Assembly: GCA_014379915.1 (NCBI GenBank) | Contig: JACMKV010000195.1 | Location: forward strand, 1-8,016 | Reading direction: 5' to 3' | From: Burkholderiales bacterium | GTDB taxonomy: Bacteria; Pseudomonadota; Gammaproteobacteria; Burkholderiales; JACMKV01 | Length of the DNA: 8,016 nt | Shown: one piece after another, positions 1 to 7,500 of the stretch | Layout: every line of letters starts with the position of its first letter | Numbering within the stretch: the stretch's first letter is position 1 | The notes under the pieces: model-generated | The model's database searches: none | What the model was told of the DNA's origin: nothing | What the model saw: only the letters and a program-made list of their open reading frames with translations | Made by a program: the position numbers and the translations under genes

Positions 1-276
1 ACTCGCCGGCGTTTCATCGATGGGATTCTCGATGCGACGAACAAATCCAGGCTCTCGGTGGTGTTTACCTTGCGCGGCGACTTTTTCGGCCGGGCGGTAA
101 GCGCGCTCGACAAAAGCGCGAGTTGGGCGAAGCTTCCGGGGGTGGTTTGCGGCCGCGCTCGGCGGATGAAAGGCGTAGTGCGGCTTTGCGTGTCTGCGCG
201 AACGCGCGCGACTCAACATTTGGGGGATCGGATATGGCGAAGTTTTCCTGACTCAGAAATCCTGGTCAAACCATAA
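1..276 (+). pseudogene. STAND-type NTPase remnant (5' end outside window)
   Basis: Frame 1 is open from the window edge to a TAA at 274-276. The first ~32 codons read R-R-F-I-D-G-I-L-D, then VVFTLRGDFFGRA. This matches the stretch just after Walker B in bacterial novel-STAND NTPases, where the usual pattern is 'FIDaLl...vvlTLRaDFyg'; the Walker motifs would lie upstream of the window. STAND proteins are ATP-driven switches that sense a ligand and oligomerise, and many act in phage defence. After FFGRAVS the family would normally continue with a conserved 'v.L.pM...el..aI' stretch. Here it is replaced by Arg- and Cys-rich sequence without domain character, consistent with a deletion or frameshift. 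An alternative reading of bases 102-251 in frame 3 is open but also unrecognised. The STAND assignment rests on one motif block; the broken state is inferred from the loss of similarity and the early stop. Confidence 0.5.
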
Positions 277-390
277 TCCTCATCGGCGAGAGCCACAAAA
301 TTGCTCGGTGATCTATACGAAAATAAGCTGGCGGAATGGACTTCATCGAAGTCCGGCGTCAGCTATTGGCTGAGAGGTAGCGTACTGTGA
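277..390 (+). other. Coding-like tail of the upstream gene, past the in-frame TAA
   Basis: In the same frame as the STAND fragment, after the TAA at 274-276, 37 sense codons run to a TGA at 388-390. From 292 on the peptide has normal protein composition (ATKLLGDLYENKLAEW, then a short tail ending RGSVL), unlike the Arg/Cys-rich stretch before it. The TGA overlaps the GTG of the patatin gene as GTGA, a classic translational-coupling junction. The tail is therefore plausibly the original C-terminus of the upstream gene, with damage lying between about 100 and 290. It has no start codon of its own with a ribosome binding site that I can see, and I do not recognise the peptide. It could be chance open frame. 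Confidence 0.35.
372..377 (+). promoter_or_regulatory. Ribosome binding site of the patatin gene
   Basis: GAGAGG lies 9 bases before the GTG at 387, a good match and spacing for a Shine-Dalgarno element. With the GTGA stop/start overlap, it supports choosing GTG 387 as the start. Confidence 0.6.
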
Positions 391-3300
391 GCAAACGTGA
401 GCGGATATGGAACGCCGTGGTCGGGCGCCTGGTTAGCGGCTGGCGCCTTGCCAGGCATCAGCGCGAGCGGCTGCCGCTGCGTCTGTGTGAAGTTCTCGAA
501 AAAGAATACTTAACCCTGCATCAGCATCACAAGCCTCTCAACACGGATTGGCAGCTTAAACCCGAACACATTCTTAACTCCGAGCGCCTGCATTTAGCGT
601 TGGTCAATGCGGAGCAAGGAACGTCGGCGGCGCAGATCAGGACAGCGCTTGGTTCGGAATCGTCGCCCGACGCCGAGGCTTTGGCTGTTGCGCTCAATAC
701 CTTGCTCGGTCAGGGCAGCCTCATCTACGACCACAAATTGCTCGACGCCGATGCGGAGGTGCGCAGGCTGGCAGCTTTGAATCCGAAAAACGATGAGTTG
801 AGGCAAGTCAACCGCCTGCTGCTCGAAGCAGCGTTTCCGGGGATGATAGTCAGCATCGATAGCGTTCGTCTCAACCAGCTTTACAAAGCCGTTCATGAAC
901 TCAAGGAAGGCTCTAGACGCAGCGCGCTGTGTTTATCGGGCGGCGGGATCCGCAGCGGGGCGTTCGCGCTCGGTATTATCCAGGCGCTCGCACGGCGTGG
1001 AGATCTGCAACATTTCGATTATTTGTCCACGGTTTCGGGCGGCGGTTATGTAGGCAGCTGGCTTTCCGCCTGGGTCCATCGTCATCCCGAAGGTCTGGTC
1101 GGCGTGGAGGCGGAATTAGGACGGCGCGGGACGGCGCCGGAAAACAACAGCAACGGTACGATCAATCCGGCGCCCGCGCCGGTCAGCTTCCTCCGCGCGT
1201 ATAGCTATTTCCTCAACCCGAAGGCCGGCTTTTTCAGCGTCGATACCTGGACCTGGTTCGGTATTTATCTGCGCAATCTAACGCTCAACTGGATCGCGCT
1301 GATCCCGCTGCTGCTGCTGGTGCTTGCCCTGCCGCGGCTCTACGCCGCGCTGACCAGAGTTTCCGTTTACCCGTATAGCTGGATCGAACCCTCGCTGTTC
1401 GGCGTTGCAACGCTGTGCGCCATCGCAACGATCGTCTGCGTCACCGTCAATCGCCCGAGCGTCAGCGACCGCGCGCAGCCGTCGCCACGTAAAGACTTCC
1501 TGGGTTTTTCGCGCTTGCGAAACCACGGTCTCGGCTGGATCCCCGTCAAGGCCGGGTTGCGTGATCGCTGGCTGCAACGATTCAAGCTGCAGAAATGGGT
1601 ACTCGTGCTCGGCGTGCTTCCGTTCCTGCTGTTTTCGGTTTTTCTCACGCTGTGGATCTCGCCGGCGCGGCTCGCAGAAAGCGCGCCGGTATTGTTGCGT
1701 GAAACTCTGCATGAGCGCTTGCCGCTACCTGACTGGGCACTCATCATCCTCTGGGGAGAGCTTATCGTGATCGCCGCCTGGCTGATTTCGATCTGGCTGC
1801 TGCCGAGGCGCGACTGGAGCGAACGATTATTGGAGCTTCTCGCGATGCTCCTTGCTGGCGCCATCGCCTGGGGTTTGATCGGCGCTTTTTCGACCCAGCT
1901 CTCAGCATTGGGCGATTCCAAGTTCAAAATTCTTTCGTTCTGGGTTTACTCGGTGCACGCCTATGCCGTGCTCGCGGTGCCGGCGGTCATCGCCGCGTGC
2001 CTGCTAGGTATGACGTTGTTCATCGGGCTCGTTTCGAAATCGGAGAACAGCGCGGACGAGGATCGCGAATGGTGGTCGCGTTTCGGCGCGTGGATGCTGA
2101 TCGCATTACTCGCATGGTTCGTTTCGGCCGCGATCGTGATTTTCTCCCCGCCGCTACTGTTCGAGTCGCCCAGACTGCTCGGTGCTTTAGGTGGTGTATC
2201 GGGCCTCGTCGCGGTTCTGCTCGGAAAGAGCTCGCTGACGGCGGTAAAAAGCAGCGAAAAAGGCAAATCCAAACCGTGGCTTTCGGCGCTCGGCTCGAAT
2301 ACGCTGGCTCTGGCGACGTTGATCTTTCTGACGATAGTCCTGGCACTCTTGTCGCTACTCACGAGTATCTGGCTACGCGCGGGGAAGGGCATTCCGGCAC
2401 CATTGGGGCTGCCGGAAGCATTGGAATGGCTCTATGTGACGCCGCTTACGCTCGACAAATCGTGCGCCAGCTCGCAGTTGTATCCCCAGTTATGGACCGA
2501 CACCGGGATACTTTCCAATCCGCAGATTCATCTTGAAATCATTTGCCAAACTCCAGTCGGGCAGATCGCAGCCGCTATGCTGGCGCTCGCGCTCATCGTC
2601 GCTCTCGCGCCGCGGTTCATCAATCTGAACAAATTCTCGCTGCATTCGGCTTACCGCAACCGTCTGATGCGCACGTTTCTCGGCGCATCGCGCGGCAAAG
2701 AGCGCAATCCCAATCCGTTTACCGGATTCGACCCGCTCGACAATGTGCAGATGCATGAACTGCAGCCGGGCTTGCTGCACGCTGCTGACATCTTGCAGCT
2801 CGACCTATTTGTAGAACAGCTGAAGGATGCGCTTGAAAACGGTACCTTAAACAGCGCCGCGGGCGTACTTGTCCCGCGCCTGCTGGAAATCGACCGCGAT
2901 CGTGGTCAACTCCTGGAAAGCCGTTTGCGCAATCACGACCCTGAGAAACCGGTTTTGAAAGCGCTGCAACAGGACTTGGTCGAGACCTTGAATCGGGCGC
3001 TCGCCAGCGCCCGGCTGCCGCTTACGGTATCGGACGCTAAAGAAGAAATCGCGAGTGCTTATTCCCGGCACGGGAATTTGATTTTCGCCAATCGCATCTT
3101 GCTCGAAGCCGCGTTTGCAGGCGACATCATCCGGCCTTACGGGTTCCCGCCCGAACCACCGCACAAGCTGTTGCACGTCGTCAACTTGACGCTGAATCTG
3201 GTGCACGGCCGCAAGCTCGCCTGGCAGGAGCGCAAAGCCGCGCCATTCATCGTCACGCCGCTCCATAGCGGCTGCTATTACCTCGGCTATCGCGAATCGC

Positions 3301-4157
3301 GCAACTACGGCGGCGATGACGGCATTTCGCTCGCCACGGCGGCGACGGTGTCGGGCGCCGCAGTCAGTCCAAACATGGGTTATTCTTCATCGGGCCTGGT
3401 GACCTTGCTGCTGACGCTTTTCAACGTGCGTCTCGGCTGGTGGCTCGGCAATCCGGGGATCGCCGGCGCTGACACTTATGGTCGCGCTGAACCTGGCTGG
3501 TCGCTACGCCCGCTGGTCTCCGAAGCGCTCGGCATGACCGACGATATCAGTCCTTACGTTTATCTCTCGGACGGAGGGCATTTCGAAAACCTCGGATTAT
3601 TCGAGATGGTGCTGCGGCGCTGCCATTTGATCGTCGTTTCCGACGCTGCCGCCGATCCGCATTACCGCTTCAATGATCTGGCCAATGCGGTGCGCAAAAT
3701 CCGCGTCGATCTCGGCATTCCTATAGAGTTCGAAACGCTGCCGTTTTACCGGAAAGACGACGCCGGACGCAGCGAAAGCGCGTACTGCGCGGTCGGCAGA
3801 ATCCGATACTCGTGCATCGACAAGGACGCCGATGACGGCATATTGATTTATTTCAAACCGGTCGTGCGCGGCGAAGAGCCTGCCGATATCAGGAATTATG
3901 CGGCCGAGAACACCGATTTTCCGCAGCAGCCGACATCCGACCAGTTTTTCGGCGAAGCGCAGTTCGAAAGCTATCGCAAGCTCGGCGAATTCGCGGTCGA
4001 AACCGCGTTCGGTCAACCGCTAACGAACCAGTCCGGCGATTGGATTAAAAACCTCGCCGAAAAAGCCGCTGTTGGGTTCCCTCGCTCTGCTCGTCGGCCG
4101 GTTAGCTCTGGGTTCGGCGTAAGTCCACCACCGTCAGGGATTGGGGTATTCTTCTAA
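387..4157 (+). CDS. Membrane-embedded patatin-like phospholipase, 1256 aa
   Basis: This is a predicted serine lipid acyl hydrolase with a Ser/Asp dyad. The patatin core starts with the Gly-rich oxyanion loop LCLSGGGIRSG (residues 181-191). The nucleophile is Ser217 in STVSGGGYVG, which has Thr where classic patatins have the first Gly of GxSxG. The acid is Asp1062 in LSDGGHFENLGL. Between them, residues about 297-745 hold roughly ten hydrophobic helices (near 300-322, 333-354, 404-425, 450-472, 484-505, 517-547, 568-588, 597-613, 638-662, 725-745). An outside-type loop at 663-724 contains Cys693 and Cys720. Family-like blocks follow: SLHSAYRNRLMRTFLGASRG at 751-770 and VSGAAVSPNMGY at 988-999. 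At 1256 residues it is far longer than the ~300-residue single-domain patatins. An even helix count would put both catalytic parts in the cytoplasm, facing the inner membrane. The last ~30 residues (from about 1227) are Arg/Ser/Pro/Gly-rich and may be a readthrough tail. Patatins serve in lipid turnover, virulence and as membrane-damaging defence effectors; the STAND remnant upstream favours the last, by inference only. Confidence 0.88.
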   Translation: MSKRERIWNAVVGRLVSGWRLARHQRERLPLRLCEVLEKEYLTLHQHHKPLNTDWQLKPEHILNSERLHLALVNAEQGTSAAQIRTALGSESSPDAEALAVALNTLLGQGSLIYDHKLLDADAEVRRLAALNPKNDELRQVNRLLLEAAFPGMIVSIDSVRLNQLYKAVHELKEGSRRSALCLSGGGIRSGAFALGIIQALARRGDLQHFDYLSTVSGGGYVGSWLSAWVHRHPEGLVGVEAELGRRGTAPENNSNGTINPAPAPVSFLRAYSYFLNPKAGFFSVDTWTWFGIYLRNLTLNWIALIPLLLLVLALPRLYAALTRVSVYPYSWIEPSLFGVATLCAIATIVCVTVNRPSVSDRAQPSPRKDFLGFSRLRNHGLGWIPVKAGLRDRWLQRFKLQKWVLVLGVLPFLLFSVFLTLWISPARLAESAPVLLRETLHERLPLPDWALIILWGELIVIAAWLISIWLLPRRDWSERLLELLAMLLAGAIAWGLIGAFSTQLSALGDSKFKILSFWVYSVHAYAVLAVPAVIAACLLGMTLFIGLVSKSENSADEDREWWSRFGAWMLIALLAWFVSAAIVIFSPPLLFESPRLLGALGGVSGLVAVLLGKSSLTAVKSSEKGKSKPWLSALGSNTLALATLIFLTIVLALLSLLTSIWLRAGKGIPAPLGLPEALEWLYVTPLTLDKSCASSQLYPQLWTDTGILSNPQIHLEIICQTPVGQIAAAMLALALIVALAPRFINLNKFSLHSAYRNRLMRTFLGASRGKERNPNPFTGFDPLDNVQMHELQPGLLHAADILQLDLFVEQLKDALENGTLNSAAGVLVPRLLEIDRDRGQLLESRLRNHDPEKPVLKALQQDLVETLNRALASARLPLTVSDAKEEIASAYSRHGNLIFANRILLEAAFAGDIIRPYGFPPEPPHKLLHVVNLTLNLVHGRKLAWQERKAAPFIVTPLHSGCYYLGYRESRNYGGDDGISLATAATVSGAAVSPNMGYSSSGLVTLLLTLFNVRLGWWLGNPGIAGADTYGRAEPGWSLRPLVSEALGMTDDISPYVYLSDGGHFENLGLFEMVLRRCHLIVVSDAAADPHYRFNDLANAVRKIRVDLGIPIEFETLPFYRKDDAGRSESAYCAVGRIRYSCIDKDADDGILIYFKPVVRGEEPADIRNYAAENTDFPQQPTSDQFFGEAQFESYRKLGEFAVETAFGQPLTNQSGDWIKNLAEKAAVGFPRSARRPVSSGFGVSPPPSGIGVFF

Positions 4158-4383
4158 CTATGAGATAGCTACTGGAAAAGTTGTCGGCGGTAAGATCGTA
4201 GTTGACGGCGTAACCCTGGAAGAGGGGGCGTCGGTGACTGTTTTGGCCAGAGACGGCGAAGGCGGCTTCACCCTTTCCCCTGAAGAGGAAGCTGAACTGC
4301 TCCTTTCTATCGCTGAGGCCAATCGTGGGGAAACGGTTTCTGCCGAAGAGGTGCTTGCGAAGCTCGCCCATCGTCACGGCTGA
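4141..4383 (+). CDS. Antitoxin-like protein paired with a ParE/RelE-type toxin remnant, 80 aa
   Basis: This small acidic protein has two parts. Residues ~7-37 are rich in beta-strand (YEIATGKVVGGKIVVDG, then VTLEEGASVTVLAR) and recall an AbrB-like swapped hairpin. Residues ~44-78 are helical and acidic (LSPEEEAELLLSIAEANRG, then SAEEVLAKLAHR), as in the toxin-binding tails of antitoxins. Such proteins bind DNA through the N-terminal part and neutralise a ParE/RelE-type toxin encoded next door; the partner here survives only as a stub. The only in-frame start is TTG at 4141, since a TAA closes the frame at 4120-4122. The AGGGA at 4136-4140 abuts it with no spacer, so initiation is doubtful. 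The similarity to a typical start begins near the Asn-Tyr-Glu at 4156, which has no canonical start codon. The gene overlaps the patatin 3' end by 17 bases in another frame. It may be poorly expressed or dead at its 5' end. Confidence 0.7.
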   Translation: MGYSSNYEIATGKVVGGKIVVDGVTLEEGASVTVLARDGEGGFTLSPEEEAELLLSIAEANRGETVSAEEVLAKLAHRHG

Positions 4384-4393
4384 GTGGCCGTGA
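4374..4393 (+). promoter_or_regulatory. Stem-loop enclosing the antitoxin stop and a possible toxin start
   Basis: TCACGGC (4374-4380) pairs perfectly with GCCGTGA (4387-4393). The six-base loop TGAGTG is exactly the antitoxin TGA followed by the in-frame GTG at 4384. A second candidate toxin start, GTG at 4390, lies in the 3' arm. No run of T follows, so it is not a typical intrinsic terminator. A role in coupling toxin translation to ribosomes finishing the antitoxin is plausible but inferred. Confidence 0.4.
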
Positions 4394-4482
4394 AAGTTCG
4401 GGTTACGAAGCGAGCGCAGGCGCACATCGACCGGGCTGCGCAATGGAACACGCAAGCGGGAATGACAATGGTCTCAGGGTGA
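4384..4482 (+). pseudogene. ParE/RelE-type toxin, truncated to about 32 codons
   Basis: Directly after the antitoxin stop, in the same frame, GTG 4384 (or GTG 4390) opens a peptide with KVRVTKRAQAHIDRAAQW. This is the characteristic N-terminal strand and first helix of ParE/RelE-superfamily toxins, which poison DNA gyrase (ParE type) or cut mRNA on the ribosome (RelE type). A full toxin has about 90-110 residues; here the similarity ends at Trp/Asn near base 4449. A short unrelated run (TQAGMTMVSG) follows to a TGA at 4480-4482. The core beta-sheet and active-site residues are missing, so no toxin activity is expected. There is no separate ribosome binding site, so expression would have depended on coupling to the antitoxin gene. 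The break sits 24 bases from the end of the convergent cyclase gene, and marks the edge of the accessory block. Confidence 0.65.
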
Positions 4483-4506
4483 ATGCGCAAATACATGCAC
4501 AGTCCG

Positions 4507-7500
4507 CTAGCGTTCAGGCGGCTCGCGCGCGCCGCTGACCGCCACCCTATCGCGTCCGCCGTGCTTGGCCGCGTACAAAGCCCGATCGGCAGCGACGAGC
4601 AAGGTTTCCACGCTTGCGCCGTGTTCGGGGAATGCGGCAATGCCGAGCGAGATCGTCAACGTTCCGAGCGGCCTATTTTCGTGCACGAGCTGCAGACTGC
4701 GCACCGCGCAGCGGATTCTTTCGGCGCGTCGGCGCACGGCTTCGAGCGGCGATTCGTACAGCAGCAGCACGAATTCCTCACCGCCGAAGCGGCACGCGAT
4801 ATCGGCGCCGCGGATCTGCGATTGCAACAGCTCGCCGATCTGTTTCAACACGACATCGCCGGCGTCGTGGCCAAACTGGTCGTTGAGGCGCTTGAAGTGA
4901 TCGACGTCGATCATGACGATCGCCAGGTTGATGCCCTTGCGCTCGGCGCGCGAGATTTGCTGCCTGAATGCTTCCTGCATGTAGCGCCGGTTAAACAATC
5001 CGGTCAGCGGATCGCGTATCGATTGTTCGCGCAACGACTCGCGCAATCTCAGATTGGCCAGCGCCAGCGAAATCTGTTCGGAGAGTGTGATGATGAACTG
5101 GCGGTCGACCGGCGCCAGCGGGCCGGCCCCGGCGGCGCGCGCGAATTCGACGTGGAACAGGCCGAGGATTTCATTGTGCGCCGTCATCGGAATGCACAAG
5201 TAGGGCGGCGGCGCGTCGGGAGGCGCGTGCAGCGCGCGTACATGTTCACAAATCTGATCGGTCGCGGCATCCTGCGCCTGATGAACCTCGCCGCGGCGCA
5301 AAGCCCAGCATTGATCGGCCGATAGCAGATCGAAGGTATCGTCGCCCCACGACACTTCGCGGCTCAGATATTTGCGCGAATCGTGCATCAGATACAGCGC
5401 ACCGGCTTGCCCGGCAAACAGTTTGGCGCAATAGCGGCGGATCACATCAAAGGCTTCAGTTGAAGTCGAGCACGATTGCAGCAGGCCGCTCATGTCGCTG
5501 AGCAGCAGGATGTTTGAATAATCGCGCTCGATCTGCCGGTTGGCGGCTTCGAACTGCGCGGTGCGTTCCGCGACGCGTTGCTCGAGTTCGGCATTCAGCC
5601 GGCGCACTTCGTCCTCGGCTTGCCGGCGTTCGCTGATATCGCCGATCAGGATGACGAGGCGCACCGCTTCTCCGGCGGAATTCCGCTTCAGGCTGCCGCG
5701 CCCCCAGATCCAGCCCTCGCTGCGATCGGCGCGCGCGATGCGGCACTCGAAATCCCATGTAGCCGCTCCTTTCATGGCGCGCTCGAAACCGGCATTGACC
5801 GCTTCGCGATCGTCGGCCTGAACGTGCTGCAGGAACAAATCGTAGTTCCAGTCGGGCAAGCCATCGCCGTAACCGAAAATTCGATACAGCACAACCGAAT
5901 TCAGGACGTCGCCGCTTTCGAAATCGAGTTCCCATATGCCGATGCGCGCCGATTCCATGACCAGCTTCAGGCTTTGCGTGCTTTCGACCAGCCGCTGTTC
6001 GATCAGCTTGCGCTCGCTGATGTCCTGCACGTTCGCGGCCTGGTACAGCGTTTCGCCGTCGTCGCCCTTGACCGTGGCGATATCGACGAGCACCGGGAAT
6101 CGCGTTCCATCTTTCCTGACGTGGACCGATTGAAACGTGTGGCTGCCCTTTCCCTGCCCCACCCGATCGCGCGCGTCGAGCTCGACAACAGCTTCAGGCG
6201 CGACTACGAGGGATTTCGCCTGACCGAGCAACTCGCTGATCGTATAGCCGTGCATTTCCGCGTATGACGCGTTGACCGCCTGCAGCCGGTCATCGCTGAT
6301 CATCGCCATCCCCCAGTCGGCGCGATCGAAAATTGCCTTCCAGCGCGCCGACTGCGGCTGGGCATGGCGACTGCCGTCGATGCGTTGATTGCGAAAGTTT
6401 CGACGGTTGCGATGGCGGAATCGGAACAGCGCGGCGAACAGCCGGTGCTCGACGAAGCGCTCGACAAAGCGCGGCTGTTTAGCGACCGCAAGCCACACCA
6501 GCGCAGCGAGCAAAGCGCTGATGACGAGGCCGCTGATAAGGACGAGATGAGACTTGCTGCCAGCAACGCCCGCTTCGAATTGCGGCGTTGAAGAAAAATG
6601 CAATGTCCAGATGCGGCCGGCGACGTCGAGCTTCGAAATCGTTTCAACCAGTGGGTCATACGATGGGTCGTGCGGCGATGGGTCATGCGGCGAGCTTTGA
6701 TACAAGCGCGATGCGTCTGATATTTCACCGCCCTCGTAAATTCCGATTTGAATAGCCGAAGATTCCTTGGCCGCGGCGGCCTCCACCATGTCGTCGAAGC
6801 GAACCATCGCATAGACATAACCGCTGAGCGCTGCACGACGCTGTTCGAGCGTAGCGGCGGAGAAATTACGGCGGTAAATCGGCAGAACCATCTGCACGCC
6901 GCTTTGCGCGCGCTGCCCGTTTTCCGGTACGAGCAAGACCTTGCCGGAGATCACGATGTCAGCGCTGTCGCGCGCCTTCAATAGCGCCTGCCTGCGCGCC
7001 GGGTCGGTGAGCAGGTCGAAGCCGGCCGTGCGCGCGTTATTGGGGGTGAATGGTTCGACGAAAACGACAGGCGCATAGGCATCGCGCTGACCAGGAGGCG
7101 TGATCGCGTAAGACGGCAGCCCTTGTTTCCGCGCGCGCCCCTCGTGGCGGGATTTGCTTGCGCCGGGTACGTGCTCGGCATAGCCGAGCGCAGCAATGCC
7201 CGGATAGCGCTTATCGATTTGCAATGCCTGCACATAGGAACGCCATTCGTTGCGTTCCACGCCGGATGTAGCAGCAAATAGCGCGGCAGCACCGTGGAGA
7301 AGCGCTTCGAAATCGCCAAGCCGGGAATGCATGACATCGGTAAACTCATGCGCGCGTTCGGCCGAGGCTGCGCGGTGATCCGCCCGGTGGTCTGCCTGCG
7401 TCCAGGCCCACACGCACAGCGTCAGAGCGAGACCAATGCCGAATGCGGTTGCAGCCCATGTGAATTCGCGGCGCGCGAACATCGTGCGCAGATCGAAGCT

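Noticed and set aside
1278..2392. Several minus-strand and alternate-frame open frames inside the patatin gene
   Set aside because: They are low-complexity Arg/Ser/Gln-rich shadows opposite the membrane segments; the patatin frame carries all conserved motifs.
4068..4122. Possible dispersed repeat beginning GTTGGGTT at the patatin 3' end
   Set aside because: It loosely recalls a common proteobacterial repeat, but the complementary arm expected a short distance away is absent.
4374..4393. Hairpin as an intrinsic terminator
   Set aside because: No T-run follows the stem, and the loop holds stop and start codons of adjacent frames.
4102..4455. Minus-strand open frame (117 codons) across the antitoxin and toxin stub
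   Set aside because: The plus strand shows clear antitoxin and ParE-like signatures, and the minus-strand peptide has none.
4483..5325. Long plus-strand open frame (280 codons) antisense to the cyclase
   Set aside because: It mirrors the GGDEF/GAF coding region, has no recognisable domain, and its openness follows from GC-rich codon bias on the opposite strand.
5578..6267. Plus-strand open frame (229 codons) antisense to the PAS domains
   Set aside because: It is a shadow of the well-supported cyclase gene with no family-like motif.
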